A stretch of 64,000 nucleotides of DNA. Source: Allosphingosinicella indica. GTDB lineage: Bacteria > Pseudomonadota > Alphaproteobacteria > Sphingomonadales > Sphingomonadaceae. The notes beneath the pieces were generated by a model that did not search any database, had not been told where the DNA came from, and worked only from the letters and a program-made list of their open reading frames with translations. This document shows, piece after piece, positions 55,095-63,454 of this stretch. Where the stretch lies: positions 1,727,501 through 1,791,500 of the forward strand of contig NZ_LT840185.1 in the NCBI RefSeq assembly GCF_900177405.1. The letters run 5' to 3'. Both the position numbers and the translations under genes were made by a program. The stretch's first letter is position 1; every line of letters starts with the position of its first letter.

Positions 55095-56531
55095 CTACTC
55101 GTTCCGCCTGTAAATGAATGTCTCTCCGCCTTGGGCGAGGATAAATTGCTGAGCCCGGTCATCCGAGCCGCGACCTGAAAATTCAACGGTGACGTTGTCC
55201 TCGCGGATGAAGAAGCGTGTGGGTGTTTCCGCGAAAAGCTGAAGCCGCTGGGCGCCCTGGACCAACGCGATGCCGCTATCGGTGCGGACGATCTCGATGG
55301 TGTCGCCCGGCGCGAACTGATACTGGCCCGGATAGCGATTGAGGACTTCGGCGGCGACGGCGATCGCCTCGCGCTGCGGCGTGGCCGCCGTGTCGACGGT
55401 CGACGCCGGATCGAGCATGCGAAAGCCGATATCGTCGACACCGGTGCCGGTCGCCATGTTGATGAATGCCAGGGCGCCGCGCCGTGCGGCCACATCAAGC
55501 CCCATGAAGCTGCGCACGCCCCCGCCCGTTCCGTTGCTCCAGGCGATGGATTTGCCGTTGCGGGAGGTGATGCGCCAGCCCAGCGCCATGGAGGTTTGAG
55601 CATCGTCCCCGGGCCGGTGCGGGACGAGCATCCGACGCGCTATCCGCGACATGGCGCCACGATCGCCGCTCCAGAGCGAGAGGAACTTGCCGAGATCGGA
55701 CAGGCTGGAAAAGAGGCCGCCCGCCGGCGCCAGCGCGCCAAAGTCCCAAGGCTCCATCGGTTCGAACTGCGCGTCATATCCCTGCACCCATTGCGGGGAT
55801 TGGCGCGACGGCGCTTGCAGATTTGTGTCTCCCAGTTCCAGCGGGTCCAGAATGCGCTTCTGAAGCAGCTCCTGGTAGCTCTTGCCGGTGCGGTGCGAGA
55901 GTGCTGCGCCGAGAAGCGCGTAGCCAAAGTTGGAATAGTCGAAGGCGGAACCCGGCGCGCGCGTCAGCCGCACCGCCGCCATGTCGGCCTGCAGATCCGC
56001 CGCGCTGTATCCGGCATAGGGATCATCCTGGCCGCGATCGACACGGCTTGGCGGGCGCAGCGGAAGCCCGCTGCTGTGGGTTGCGAGATCCAGAAGCGTG
56101 ATGGCGCGCCCTTCGAAGGACGGCGCGGGGCCGGGCACATGCCGGGACAGGGGATCGAGCAGGGCGACCTCACCCCGCTCGACCGCGTCCGCGAGCAGAT
56201 AGGACGTAAAGACCTTCGTCAACGACGCGATCTGGAAGATGGAAGCAGGACCGACCTTGTCCGGTCCCCCGAGCCGCGACACGCCAAACGATGAAAACGC
56301 CGGTCCACGAGCATCGATCATCGCCGCAACCGCGCCTGTCCCACGCCGCTGAACCTCCACCCGCGCGCGGAGCAGTTCCGTGATCGCCGCCGCACTCGGC
56401 GGGTCATCGCCTTGTGGCGCTGGAGCAGAATGCAGCGCGCCTTCGGACATGCAGCCCGGCAACGCTAGCGTGCCGGCACCGAGCAGACCCGCTAAAAAAG
56501 GTCGTCGACCAATTTCATATGAACCGCTCAT
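55095..56531 (-). CDS. Serine hydrolase, class C beta-lactamase family, putative lipoprotein
   Basis: A 478-residue penicillin-binding-protein-like hydrolase. The N-terminus has a Tat motif followed by a lipobox (GRRPFLAGLLGAGTLALPGC, Cys27), so it is likely exported folded and lipid-anchored. Active-site motifs are SLTK (nucleophile serine), YSN in SAFDYSNFGYALLG, and the WSNGTGGGVRSF loop near the KTG position. The last 110 residues form an extra beta domain of the kind found after class C hydrolases. Peptidoglycan-related peptidase or esterase activity is more likely than antibiotic resistance, but this is not decided by sequence. Confidence 0.88.
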   Translation of the reverse strand: MSGSYEIGRRPFLAGLLGAGTLALPGCMSEGALHSAPAPQGDDPPSAAAITELLRARVEVQRRGTGAVAAMIDARGPAFSSFGVSRLGGPDKVGPASIFQIASLTKVFTSYLLADAVERGEVALLDPLSRHVPGPAPSFEGRAITLLDLATHSSGLPLRPPSRVDRGQDDPYAGYSAADLQADMAAVRLTRAPGSAFDYSNFGYALLGAALSHRTGKSYQELLQKRILDPLELGDTNLQAPSRQSPQWVQGYDAQFEPMEPWDFGALAPAGGLFSSLSDLGKFLSLWSGDRGAMSRIARRMLVPHRPGDDAQTSMALGWRITSRNGKSIAWSNGTGGGVRSFMGLDVAARRGALAFINMATGTGVDDIGFRMLDPASTVDTAATPQREAIAVAAEVLNRYPGQYQFAPGDTIEIVRTDSGIALVQGAQRLQLFAETPTRFFIREDNVTVEFSGRGSDDRAQQFILAQGGETFIYRRNE

Positions 56532-56668
56532 ACTCGTGTTCCCTCAAAGGAGGGGAAACAATTAGCATCAGCCCTCGGACGATCCCCTATCACGGACAAA
56601 GATCCTAATCGGCACGAAAGTTGGGACCGTCGGCCACAGGACGGCTCGGCAGGTCTTCGTAGAGAAGA

Positions 56669-56759
56669 TGGCGGAGCGGGAGGGATTCGAACCCTCGATA
56701 CGGTTTTGCCGTATACTCACTTTCCAGGCGAGCGCCTTCGACCACTCGGCCACCGCTCC
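56669..56759 (-). tRNA. tRNA-Ser (anticodon GGA)
   Basis: On the minus strand the 91-base gene starts GGAGCGGTGGCCGAGTGGTC and ends with the complementary acceptor stem and CCA. It has the long variable arm typical of tRNA-Ser (a TATACGG/CCGTATC hairpin). Anticodon loop CTGGAAA gives GGA, reading TCC and TCT. Confidence 0.97.
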
Positions 56760-56815
56760 GCATCGCAGCCCGTGAATCGGGGTGCGCAATTTCATCGCAC
56801 TGGAAGCGATGCGCT

Positions 56816-57130
56816 CTAGTCGGGCGCGCGGCATCCCGCAAGGCGTGCGTAGCCGTCGATCGCCTCCGCCAGCGCGATGTCCTTGTTCGTCAGGCCCCCG
56901 GCATCGTGCGTGGTGAGCGCGATCTCCACCCGGTTCCAGACGTTGGACCAATCGGGATGGTGGTCGGCGCGTTCGGCGGCGAGCGCGACGCGCGTCATGA
57001 AGCCGAAGGCGGCGTTGAAATCGGCGAAAAGCAAGGTGCGGGTGATCGCCTTGCGCCCTGCATCCCACGCCCAGCCGTCGAGTTCTGCCAACGCAGCCGT
57101 GCGCGCGTCATCGTCCAGTGTCTTCGCCAT
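56816..57130 (-). CDS. phhB: 4a-hydroxytetrahydrobiopterin dehydratase
   Basis: A 104-residue pterin-4a-carbinolamine dehydratase (PCD/DCoH). The conserved block [20 protein letters not shown] contains the two catalytic histidines, followed by [14 protein letters not shown]. It recycles the pterin cofactor of phenylalanine hydroxylase or assists molybdopterin-related chemistry. No hydroxylase is in the window. Confidence 0.92.
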   Translation of the reverse strand: MAKTLDDDARTAALAELDGWAWDAGRKAITRTLLFADFNAAFGFMTRVALAAERADHHPDWSNVWNRVEIALTTHDAGGLTNKDIALAEAIDGYARLAGCRAPD

Positions 57131-57170
57131 CGCTGGCTCTCCTTCCTCTCCTGCTCTATGTCGCGGCTCG

Positions 57171-57572
57171 ATGAGCGAGCGTCAAACCCTGGCCCCCGAT
57201 CTCGCCGCGCTGGAGCGGCTGGCCGACGCGGCGATCGAGCGGCTGCCGGCGGAATTTCGCGTGCATCTGAAGGGCGTGGTGCTGCGCGTTCAGGATTTCC
57301 CCGACGACGAGATGCTCGCCGAGTTCGGCATGGAGGATCCTTTCGAGCTGACTGGCCTCTACAGCGGCCGCCCGATCGGCCAGCAATCCTCGATGCTGTC
57401 GGGCGAGCTGCCGGCGATGATCCACCTGTTCCGCCGGCCGCTGCTCGACGAATGGGTGGAGACCGGGGTCGCGCTGGAGGATCTCATCACGCACGTCATC
57501 GTCCATGAGGTCGGCCACCATTTCGGCTTTTCCGACGACGAAATGCACGCGATCGAGGACGCCGCGGGGTGA
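57171..57572 (+). CDS. Zincin-like metallopeptidase family protein
   Basis: A 133-residue small protein with the zinc motif [22 protein letters not shown] (HExxHxxG at about 112-121). [19 protein letters not shown] and LTGLYSGRP are family blocks. It belongs to a compact cytosolic metallopeptidase family (DUF1025 type) of unknown substrate. Stop overlaps the ccmA GTG by four bases. Confidence 0.88.
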   Translation: MSERQTLAPDLAALERLADAAIERLPAEFRVHLKGVVLRVQDFPDDEMLAEFGMEDPFELTGLYSGRPIGQQSSMLSGELPAMIHLFRRPLLDEWVETGVALEDLITHVIVHEVGHHFGFSDDEMHAIEDAAG

Positions 57573-58144
57573 CCGGGGCGGGGGGGCTGCTCCGGTTCGA
57601 GCGGGTCGCCTGCATCCGCGGCGGGCGCCTGCTGTTCGAGGGCGTGGATTTCGCGCTCGGCGAAGGCGAGGCGCTGGTGGTGCGCGGCCCCAACGGCACC
57701 GGTAAATCGAGTCTGCTCCGGATCGCGGCAGGGCTGTTGCGCGCGGCGGACGGACGGGTCGAGCGCGGCGGCGCTATCGCGCTTGCGGACGAAAATCTTG
57801 CGCTCGATGCGAAGCGGACGCTGGGCCGCGCGCTCGGCTTCTGGGCGGCGCTCGACGGCCGCGAGGCGGGCGCGGCGATGGAGGCGATGGGGATCGCGCG
57901 GCTCACCGCGGTGCCGGTGCGGATGCTCTCGACCGGCCAGCGCAAGCGCGCGGCGCTGGCGCGGGTGATCGCGAGCGGAGCGCCGCTGTGGCTGCTCGAC
58001 GAGCCCGCCAATGGCCTCGACGGCGACGGGCTGGAGCGGCTGGCGGCGGCGATGGCAGCGCATCGCGCAAGCGGCGGCGCGATCCTGGCGGCGACGCACC
58101 AGCCGATCGGGCTCGACGGCGCGGCGGAGCTGGCGCTGGCATGA
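57569..58144 (+). CDS. ccmA: Heme exporter ATP-binding protein CcmA
   Basis: A 191-residue ABC ATPase. Walker A is VVRGPNGTGKSSLLRIAAG, signature MLSTGQRKRAALARVIA, Walker B PLWLLDEPANGLD, and the switch histidine in ATHQPIGL. Its small size and direct coupling to ccmB by a four-base overlap identify CcmA rather than a generic ABC ATPase. It drives release of holo-CcmE in cytochrome c maturation. Confidence 0.92.
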   Translation: MTGAGGLLRFERVACIRGGRLLFEGVDFALGEGEALVVRGPNGTGKSSLLRIAAGLLRAADGRVERGGAIALADENLALDAKRTLGRALGFWAALDGREAGAAMEAMGIARLTAVPVRMLSTGQRKRAALARVIASGAPLWLLDEPANGLDGDGLERLAAAMAAHRASGGAILAATHQPIGLDGAAELALA

Positions 58145-58782
58145 GGGCGCTGATCCTGCGCGAGCTCAGGCTGGCGGCGACGGGCGGCAATGCCGCGCTG
58201 CCGCTGATCTTCTTCCTGCTGGTTGCGACGCTCTTCCCGTTCGCCGTGGGGCCAGACCGGCCGCTGCTCGCGCGGACGGGCGGCGGCGCGCTGTGGATGG
58301 CGGCGCTGCTCGCCGCGCTGCTGCCGATCGACCGGCTGGTCGAGCCCGATCGCGCTTCGGGCGTGCTCGACCAGTTTGCGGTGCGCGGGACGAGCGAGGA
58401 GGGGGTAGCGGTCGCCAAGCTCATCGGCCATTGGCTGAGCTTCGGGCCGCCGCTGATGCTCGCCGCCGTCCCGGGCGCGGCGCTGATGAAGCTGCCTAGC
58501 GATGTGCTGTGGCGTCTCGAGCTGGGGCTGCTCGCGGGAACGCCCGGTCTTGCTGCGCTCAGCCTGATCGTCGCGGCGCTGACCGCAGGGTTGCGCGGCA
58601 GCGGCGCGCTCGCCGGGCTGCTGACCCTGCCGCTGACGGTGCCGCTGTTGATCTTCGGCGCCGGCTATGTCGAGCGCGGGGGTGATGCGGGGGCGCTGAA
58701 GCTGCTCGCGGCGGTGTCGCTGCTGCTGGTCGCCGCCGCGCCCTTCGCCGCGGGCGCGGCGATGCGGGCGGCGCGCGACTAG
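58141..58782 (+). CDS. ccmB: Heme exporter permease CcmB
   Basis: A 213-residue membrane protein with about six helices, e.g. ALPLIFFLLVATLFPFAVG, WMAALLAALLPIDRL and LLTLPLTVPLLIFGAG. The family start MRALILRELRLAATGG and the region LDQFAVRGTSEEGVAVAKL are typical of CcmB. With CcmA it forms the transporter-like part of the cytochrome c maturation machinery. The remaining ccm genes are not in the window. Confidence 0.92.
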   Translation: MRALILRELRLAATGGNAALPLIFFLLVATLFPFAVGPDRPLLARTGGGALWMAALLAALLPIDRLVEPDRASGVLDQFAVRGTSEEGVAVAKLIGHWLSFGPPLMLAAVPGAALMKLPSDVLWRLELGLLAGTPGLAALSLIVAALTAGLRGSGALAGLLTLPLTVPLLIFGAGYVERGGDAGALKLLAAVSLLLVAAAPFAAGAAMRAARD

Positions 58783-58783
58783 C

Positions 58784-59650
58784 TCAGTCTTTCGACCAGC
58801 GCGCGAAGATGGCGGTGGGGAGGAGCAGGCCGCGCGCTTCCTCGCGCACTGCCATGTCGCCCATCTCGATCCGCCCTCCAAGGTCCGCGGTTGCCTGCCG
58901 GAGCAATTCGCCGATCGCCAGCGCGGACATGCGGACAGCATAGACGGTGAGCACTAGGAAGCGGCTGTCGGCATCGAGCAGCTTGCGGCAGTCGGCGATC
59001 AGTCCGGGCAGGTCTTCCTCCAGCCGCCACACCTCGCCGGCGGGGCCACGGCCATATTTGGGCGGATCGAGGATGATGCCATCGTACCGGCGCCCGCGGC
59101 GCACCTCGCGCGCGGTGAACTTGGCGGCGTCGTCGACCATCCAGCGGATCGGGCGGTCGGCCATGCCGGAGAGCGCCGCGTTCGCTTTGCCCGCCTCGAC
59201 CGACTTCTTGGAGGCATCGACATGGACGAGGTTCGCCCCCGCCGCGGCCATGGCAAGCGTGCCGACGCCGGTATACCCGAAGAGGTTGAGCGCTTCGCTG
59301 CCGCTCCCCAGCCGATCGCGCATCCAGGCCCATTGCGGCGCCATGTCCGGGAAGAAGGCGAGGTGGCGGAAGGGGGTGCATTGCGCGCGGAAGCGGACGT
59401 CTTCCCATGCCAGATCCCAGCCTTCGCGCGGCACGGCGCGAGCGAAGGTCCAGCGGCCGCCGCCATCCTCGTCGGAGCCGGGGACGAACTCGCCGTCGGC
59501 GTCCCAATCAGCGGCGGCCGGCGTCCACATCGCCTGCGGCTCGGGCCGGATGAAGCGATAGCGGCCGTAGCGCTCGAGCTTGCGGCCGTCGCCCGAGTCG
59601 AGCAGCCCGTAATCCGCCCAGGGCTCGGCGATCAGCGTCGAAAGGCTCAT
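58784..59650 (-). CDS. RlmI/RlmK-type class I SAM-dependent methyltransferase
   Basis: A 288-residue methyltransferase. The SAM-binding core is visible as LNLFGYTGVGTLAMAAAGAN (motif I), HVDASKKSVEAGKANAALS, and the catalytic ILDPPKYGRGPAGEVW. This matches rRNA cytosine methyltransferases of the RlmI/RlmK/RlmL type, which modify 23S rRNA, though the PUA domain usual in RlmI is absent. Start overlaps the M16 peptidase stop by four bases. Confidence 0.85.
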   Translation of the reverse strand: MSLSTLIAEPWADYGLLDSGDGRKLERYGRYRFIRPEPQAMWTPAAADWDADGEFVPGSDEDGGGRWTFARAVPREGWDLAWEDVRFRAQCTPFRHLAFFPDMAPQWAWMRDRLGSGSEALNLFGYTGVGTLAMAAAGANLVHVDASKKSVEAGKANAALSGMADRPIRWMVDDAAKFTAREVRRGRRYDGIILDPPKYGRGPAGEVWRLEEDLPGLIADCRKLLDADSRFLVLTVYAVRMSALAIGELLRQATADLGGRIEMGDMAVREEARGLLLPTAIFARWSKD

Positions 59651-60873
59651 GCGGCGCGGAGCGCGGGGACGCCGATCGTGGCGTGCGCGGCATCGCCCGC
59701 CAGCATCGTCGCGCCGACGGTGCGGACCTGCTCCAGCGTCACCGCCTCCAGCTCGGCGACCACCTCGGCGGGCTCGACCAGTCGGCCATGGACCGAAAGC
59801 TGGCGCGCGACGTAGGCGGCCTGGCCCCACGGGCTTTCGAGCGACATGAGGAGGCCGGCCTTCGCTTGCATACGCACGCGATCGAGTTCGCGCTGGGTGG
59901 CGGTGCGTGTCGCATCGGCGACGACCTCGGCGATCAGCGCGGCGGCGGCTTCCGCCTCGCGGCGCGCGGTTGCGGCATAGACGTGGAAGAGGCCGCAGTC
60001 GCGATAGGGCTGGATCGCCGCCCAGACGCTGTAGGCGAGCCCGCGCTCCTCGCGCACCGCCTGGAACAGCCGCGACGACGCACCGCCGCCGACGATGTCA
60101 GCAAACAGTCGGGCGGGATAATAGTCCGGGTGCGTGGCGGCGGGGGCGGCGTGCGCGAAGGTGAGATGCGCCTGATCGGCCTTGGCGCGGCCGGCGCGGC
60201 GACCCCCGGTGAAGCAGCCGGGCTCGGGAAGGTCAAGGATGCCGGTTGGAAGGTCCGCAAAGCATGTCGCGGCCTGCGCGACGATCGCCTCGTGATCGAC
60301 TTTGCCGGCAGCGACCAGATAGAGGCTGCCGGCGCGATATTGCCGGTCCCGCCAGTCGGCGAGGTCCGCCACGGTGATCGCCGCGATGCTGGCTTCGTCG
60401 CCCAGGATCGACCGACCGAGCGGTTGATCGGGGTAGGCGATGCTCCAGAGGTCGTCGAAGATGATGTCGGAGGGCGTGTCGCGCGCCTCGCCCAGCTCCT
60501 GCAGTACGACCTCCTTCTCGCGCGCCAGTTCGGCGGCGTTGAAGTGGGGCTTCAGGATCATGTCGCTCAATATCTCGATGCCGAGCGGGACATGCTCAGC
60601 GAGCAGCGACGCGGTGAAGCTGGTGCCGTCGCGCTCGGTGCAAGCGTTGAGATCGCCGCCGACTTCCTCGATGGCCTCGCTGATCTCACGCGCGGTGCGG
60701 TTTCCGGCACCCTTGAACAGCATATGCTCGAAGAGGTGGGCGATGCCGTTGATCGGGGCGGGCTCGAAGCGCGAACCAGTGTCGGCGTAAAGGCCGACCG
60801 CTGCGGTCTCTACGCTCGGCATCATCCGCGTCGCGACCCGGAGGCCGTTGGGAAGGGTGGTGAGCTTCATCAT
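59647..60873 (-). CDS. M16 family zinc peptidase (pitrilysin/processing peptidase-like)
   Basis: A 408-residue protein with the inverted zinc motif HLFEHMLFKGAGNRTAREI (His-x-x-Glu-His) and the downstream zinc ligand in EKEVVLQELGEARDTPSD. Two M16 lobes are present (about 1-200 and 200-400; GRRAGRAKADQAHLTFAHAA starts the second). It resembles the mitochondrial processing peptidase beta-type enzymes of alphaproteobacteria. Cytosolic by sequence, as no signal peptide is visible. ATG 60870 is an equally possible start. Confidence 0.92.
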   Translation of the reverse strand: MMKLTTLPNGLRVATRMMPSVETAAVGLYADTGSRFEPAPINGIAHLFEHMLFKGAGNRTAREISEAIEEVGGDLNACTERDGTSFTASLLAEHVPLGIEILSDMILKPHFNAAELAREKEVVLQELGEARDTPSDIIFDDLWSIAYPDQPLGRSILGDEASIAAITVADLADWRDRQYRAGSLYLVAAGKVDHEAIVAQAATCFADLPTGILDLPEPGCFTGGRRAGRAKADQAHLTFAHAAPAATHPDYYPARLFADIVGGGASSRLFQAVREERGLAYSVWAAIQPYRDCGLFHVYAATARREAEAAAALIAEVVADATRTATQRELDRVRMQAKAGLLMSLESPWGQAAYVARQLSVHGRLVEPAEVVAELEAVTLEQVRTVGATMLAGDAAHATIGVPALRAA

Positions 60874-60923
60874 GAAGGCGGCGATTTAGGGCTTGCGCCC
60901 GGGAGGGGCAAGTTTGCGCGGCC

Positions 60924-61436
60924 TCAGCGCGCCGATCGGCGGCGCAACGCGAGTACGTAAATGACGGCCGCAGCCAGCGCGAACAGGAACCACTGTACGG
61001 CATAGGCCAGGTGGTTGTTGGGGATGTCGTCCAGCGTCGGCGGCGCGCTGCGCTCCAGCGGCGGGGCGGGTGCATCGAGCACGACGATCTCCCGCCCGCC
61101 AGGCTCGCGGACGCCAGTCAGCCGCCCTGAGAGCGCAACGCGGGCGAGGGCGTTGGGGCGCTTCGACCAACCGGCATCGACTAGCTGCGGCTGCCCGGCG
61201 TTGCAGGGGACGAGATAGCGATAGCCGGTCTCGCCCGCGCGATTGTGCCCGGCGCGAACCTCGGGCGCCGCGTCGATCCGGCAATTCACCGTCACAGGAT
61301 CGAGTGCGCCTTCGGACTGCATCTCGGCGATCAGCGCATCCTTCCATTGGGCGCGCTGGAGCTGCCAGATGCCGAGGCCGATCATGGTCGCGATCGCCGC
61401 GCCGACGATTAGCGTGGCGAGGAAGGGGATGCGCAT
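60924..61436 (-). CDS. SURF1 family cytochrome c oxidase assembly protein
   Basis: A 170-residue SURF1-like protein with membrane helices at both ends (LATLIVGAAIATMIGLGIWQLQR and FLFALAAAVIYVLALRR). Conserved blocks include GIWQLQRAQWKDALI and NNHLAYAVQWFLFA near the C-terminus, with a periplasmic domain between. Shorter than many family members (200-250). It helps insert heme a into the oxidase. Its start overlaps the stop of the DUF983 gene by one base. Confidence 0.9.
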   Translation of the reverse strand: MRIPFLATLIVGAAIATMIGLGIWQLQRAQWKDALIAEMQSEGALDPVTVNCRIDAAPEVRAGHNRAGETGYRYLVPCNAGQPQLVDAGWSKRPNALARVALSGRLTGVREPGGREIVVLDAPAPPLERSAPPTLDDIPNNHLAYAVQWFLFALAAAVIYVLALRRRSAR

Positions 61437-61819
61437 CAGCGGCCGTCCTTGATGCGGCCTTCGCGCGCCTGGTGACGATATTCGAGCGCGATGAGCAGCC
61501 CCTTGGCGATACGCAACGATCCGATCACGAGGCCGAGGGTCAGCGGCCCCCACAACAGCACATGTGTCCACCAGGGAGGGGAGAAGACCAGCTCCACCGT
61601 CACCGCCGCCGCGACAATGACGGCGCCGACGATCAGGATCAGAAAGGCGGCGGGGCCGTCGTCGACGTTGAATGCTGCGAAATCGAGCCCGCAGGCGCGG
61701 CAGCGCGGCGCAAAGGCGGTTATCCCCGCGAACAGGCCTCTGGTCCCGCAGCGCGGACAGAGACCCGCCAGCGCGGCCATCGCGGGCGGCGGTGGGGCAG
61801 GGGCTTGCGGGTCGGTCAT
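61436..61819 (-). CDS. DUF983 family membrane protein
   Basis: A 127-residue protein with a zinc-ribbon-like start (AGLCPRCGTRGLFAG and APRCRACGLDF, four cysteines) and two membrane helices (AAFLILIVGAVIVAAAVTVELVF and HVLLWGPLTLGLVIGSLRIA). DUF983 proteins are regularly found in cytochrome oxidase clusters of alphaproteobacteria, with no proven role. Start at 61819 lies 10 bases after the terminator-like hairpin that follows ctaE. Confidence 0.88.
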   Translation of the reverse strand: MTDPQAPAPPPPAMAALAGLCPRCGTRGLFAGITAFAPRCRACGLDFAAFNVDDGPAAFLILIVGAVIVAAAVTVELVFSPPWWTHVLLWGPLTLGLVIGSLRIAKGLLIALEYRHQAREGRIKDGR

Positions 61820-61828
61820 AAGCAAGAA

Positions 61829-61850
61829 GGGCGGCCCCTGAAGGCCGCCC
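61829..61850 (-). terminator. Hairpin between ctaE and the DUF983 gene
   Basis: On the minus strand GGGCGGCC and GGCCGCCC pair over eight bases with a six-base loop, followed by TTCTTGCTT. This could be an intrinsic terminator or attenuator reducing expression of the downstream assembly genes, or an mRNA processing hairpin. It lies directly before the DUF983 start codon. Confidence 0.55.
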
Positions 61851-61859
61851 CTGTAAGGA

Positions 61860-62675
61860 TCAATGATATTGCGCGCCCCATCCGCCCCATACGTAGATGG
61901 CGATGAAGAGGAACAGCCAGACCACGTCGACGAAGTGCCAGTACCAGGCGGCCGCTTCGAAGCCGAAATGCTGCTTGGGTGTGAAATCGCCTTTGTAGAC
62001 GCGGCCCAAGCACACCATCAGGAAGATGGTGCCGACGATGACGTGGAAGCCGTGGAAGCCGGTCGCCATGTAGAAGGTCGACGCGTAGATGTTTTCCTTA
62101 AAGCCGAACGGCGCGTGCATGTACTCGTACGCCTGGATGGCCGAGAACAGCAGGCCGAGCGCGATCGTCGCCCACAGACCCTTCTTCAGTCCGTCGCGAT
62201 CGCCGTTGATCAGCGCATGGTGCGCCCAGGTAACGGTGGTGCCCGAGCAGAGCAGAATGAGCGTGTTGAGCAGCGGGAAGGTCATCGGATCGAGGACCTT
62301 CATCCCCTTCGGTGGCCAGACGCCGCCCACCGATTCCGCCGCCTTGGGAAAGAGCGAGGCATCGAAATAGGCCCAGAACCAGGCGACGAAGAACATCACT
62401 TCGGACGCGATGAACAGGATCATGCCGTAGCGCAGGTGAAGCTGCACCACCGGCGTATGATCGCCGGCATTCGCTTCGCGGATCACATCGACCCACCACG
62501 ACCACATGACGAAGAGGACACCCGCGAGACCGGCGAAGAACACATAGCCGCCCCCGGCCATGCTGTGCATCCACATGATGGCGCCAACCGCCATCGCCAG
62601 TGCGGCGAAGCTGCCTATCAGCGGCCAGGGGCTCGGCGGCAGGATATGATAATCGTGGTCTTTGGCTCCGGCCAT
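61860..62675 (-). CDS. ctaE: Cytochrome c oxidase subunit III
   Basis: A 271-residue COX3 with seven membrane helices. Conserved features: the N-terminal DYHILPPSPWPLIGSFAAL, WWVDVIREANAGDHTPVVQLHLRYGMILFI (abridged block), FVAWFWAYFDASLFP, and the C-terminal HVIVGTIFLMVCLGRVY with HFGFEAAAWYWHFVDVVWLF. Bacterial aa3-type oxidase core subunit. 57 bases after ctaG in the same operon. Confidence 0.96.
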   Translation of the reverse strand: MAGAKDHDYHILPPSPWPLIGSFAALAMAVGAIMWMHSMAGGGYVFFAGLAGVLFVMWSWWVDVIREANAGDHTPVVQLHLRYGMILFIASEVMFFVAWFWAYFDASLFPKAAESVGGVWPPKGMKVLDPMTFPLLNTLILLCSGTTVTWAHHALINGDRDGLKKGLWATIALGLLFSAIQAYEYMHAPFGFKENIYASTFYMATGFHGFHVIVGTIFLMVCLGRVYKGDFTPKQHFGFEAAAWYWHFVDVVWLFLFIAIYVWGGWGAQYH

Positions 62676-62732
62676 GATGGCGTCCCTCTGGTCCTGTTTA
62701 CGCCCGCGCCGCGGACGGTGTTGGTAGCTGCC

Positions 62733-63287
62733 TTAGCTTTGCTTGTCCGCCGAATCCACGGGGTAAAATGTGTAGGAAAGCGTGATCTCGCTGATCTTGC
62801 TGGCGTCCGGATCGTCGAGGATTTTGGGATCGACGTAATAGACCACCGGCATTCGGATCGACTGGCCCGGCTGCAGCGTCTGCTCGGTGAAGCAGAAGCA
62901 TTGGATCTTGGCGAAATATTGCCCGGCTTGGACCGGCGTCACGTTGAAGGTCGCGGTGCCGGTGAACGGCTTGTCGGACAGATTCTTGGCCTCGTAGAAG
63001 GCCATCTTGCGGGCGCCAATCGCCGCGCGCTCGATATGCTGCTCGGGCAGGAAGCTCCACGGTAGCGCGCTGTTGGTGTTGGCATCGAAGCGGACGTTGA
63101 TGATCTTGCCGACCACCTCGCCCGGCGCATCCGTGCCGACACGCATCTGCGTGGTGCCGCCGAAGCCCGTCACCTGGCAGAACAGGCGGTAGAGCGGCAC
63201 GCTCGCGAAGGCGAGGCCGACCATGCCGATCGCAACCAGCGCCATGATCCGCGCCGTGCGGCCGTTCTTCTGGGCAAGGGTCGTCAT
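62733..63287 (-). CDS. ctaG: Cytochrome c oxidase assembly protein CtaG (Cox11)
   Basis: A 184-residue Cox11-type copper chaperone. One N-terminal membrane helix (ALVAIGMVGLAFASVPLYRLF) is followed by the conserved VPLYRLFCQVTGFGGTTQM, and the copper-binding CFCF motif is in FAKIQCFCFTEQTLQPGQ. It inserts CuB into subunit I of the oxidase. The start overlaps the stop of the 56-residue gene by four bases (63284-63287). Confidence 0.95.
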   Translation of the reverse strand: MTTLAQKNGRTARIMALVAIGMVGLAFASVPLYRLFCQVTGFGGTTQMRVGTDAPGEVVGKIINVRFDANTNSALPWSFLPEQHIERAAIGARKMAFYEAKNLSDKPFTGTATFNVTPVQAGQYFAKIQCFCFTEQTLQPGQSIRMPVVYYVDPKILDDPDASKISEITLSYTFYPVDSADKQS

Positions 63288-63454
63288 CCGGTGATCGCCA
63301 TCTTCGCTATGCTGATGAAATAGAGGAGGATCACGAACGCGCCGAGCAGCAGCGCCATCACCAAGGCGCGGCTGCGCTGGCGGCGACGCACGTCGGTGTC
63401 GGCGATTTCGGGGTCCGCTTCGGGCGGATCGAGGCGCGGATCGAGCGGCTTCAT
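63284..63454 (-). CDS. Small membrane protein of the oxidase cluster (CoxF-like)
   Basis: A 56-residue protein with a charged N-terminal half ([20 protein letters not shown]) and one membrane helix ([20 protein letters not shown]). It overlaps both ctaB and ctaG by four bases, placing it where alphaproteobacterial oxidase operons commonly carry a small, poorly conserved protein. Function unknown. Confidence 0.7.
   Translation of the reverse strand: MKPLDPRLDPPEADPEIADTDVRRRQRSRALVMALLLGAFVILLYFISIAKMAITG

Noticed and set aside
55095-56759. Integration of the serine hydrolase gene beside tRNA-Ser as a mobile island
   Set aside because: There is no integrase and no repeated tRNA 3' end nearby, so an att-flanked island is not supported.
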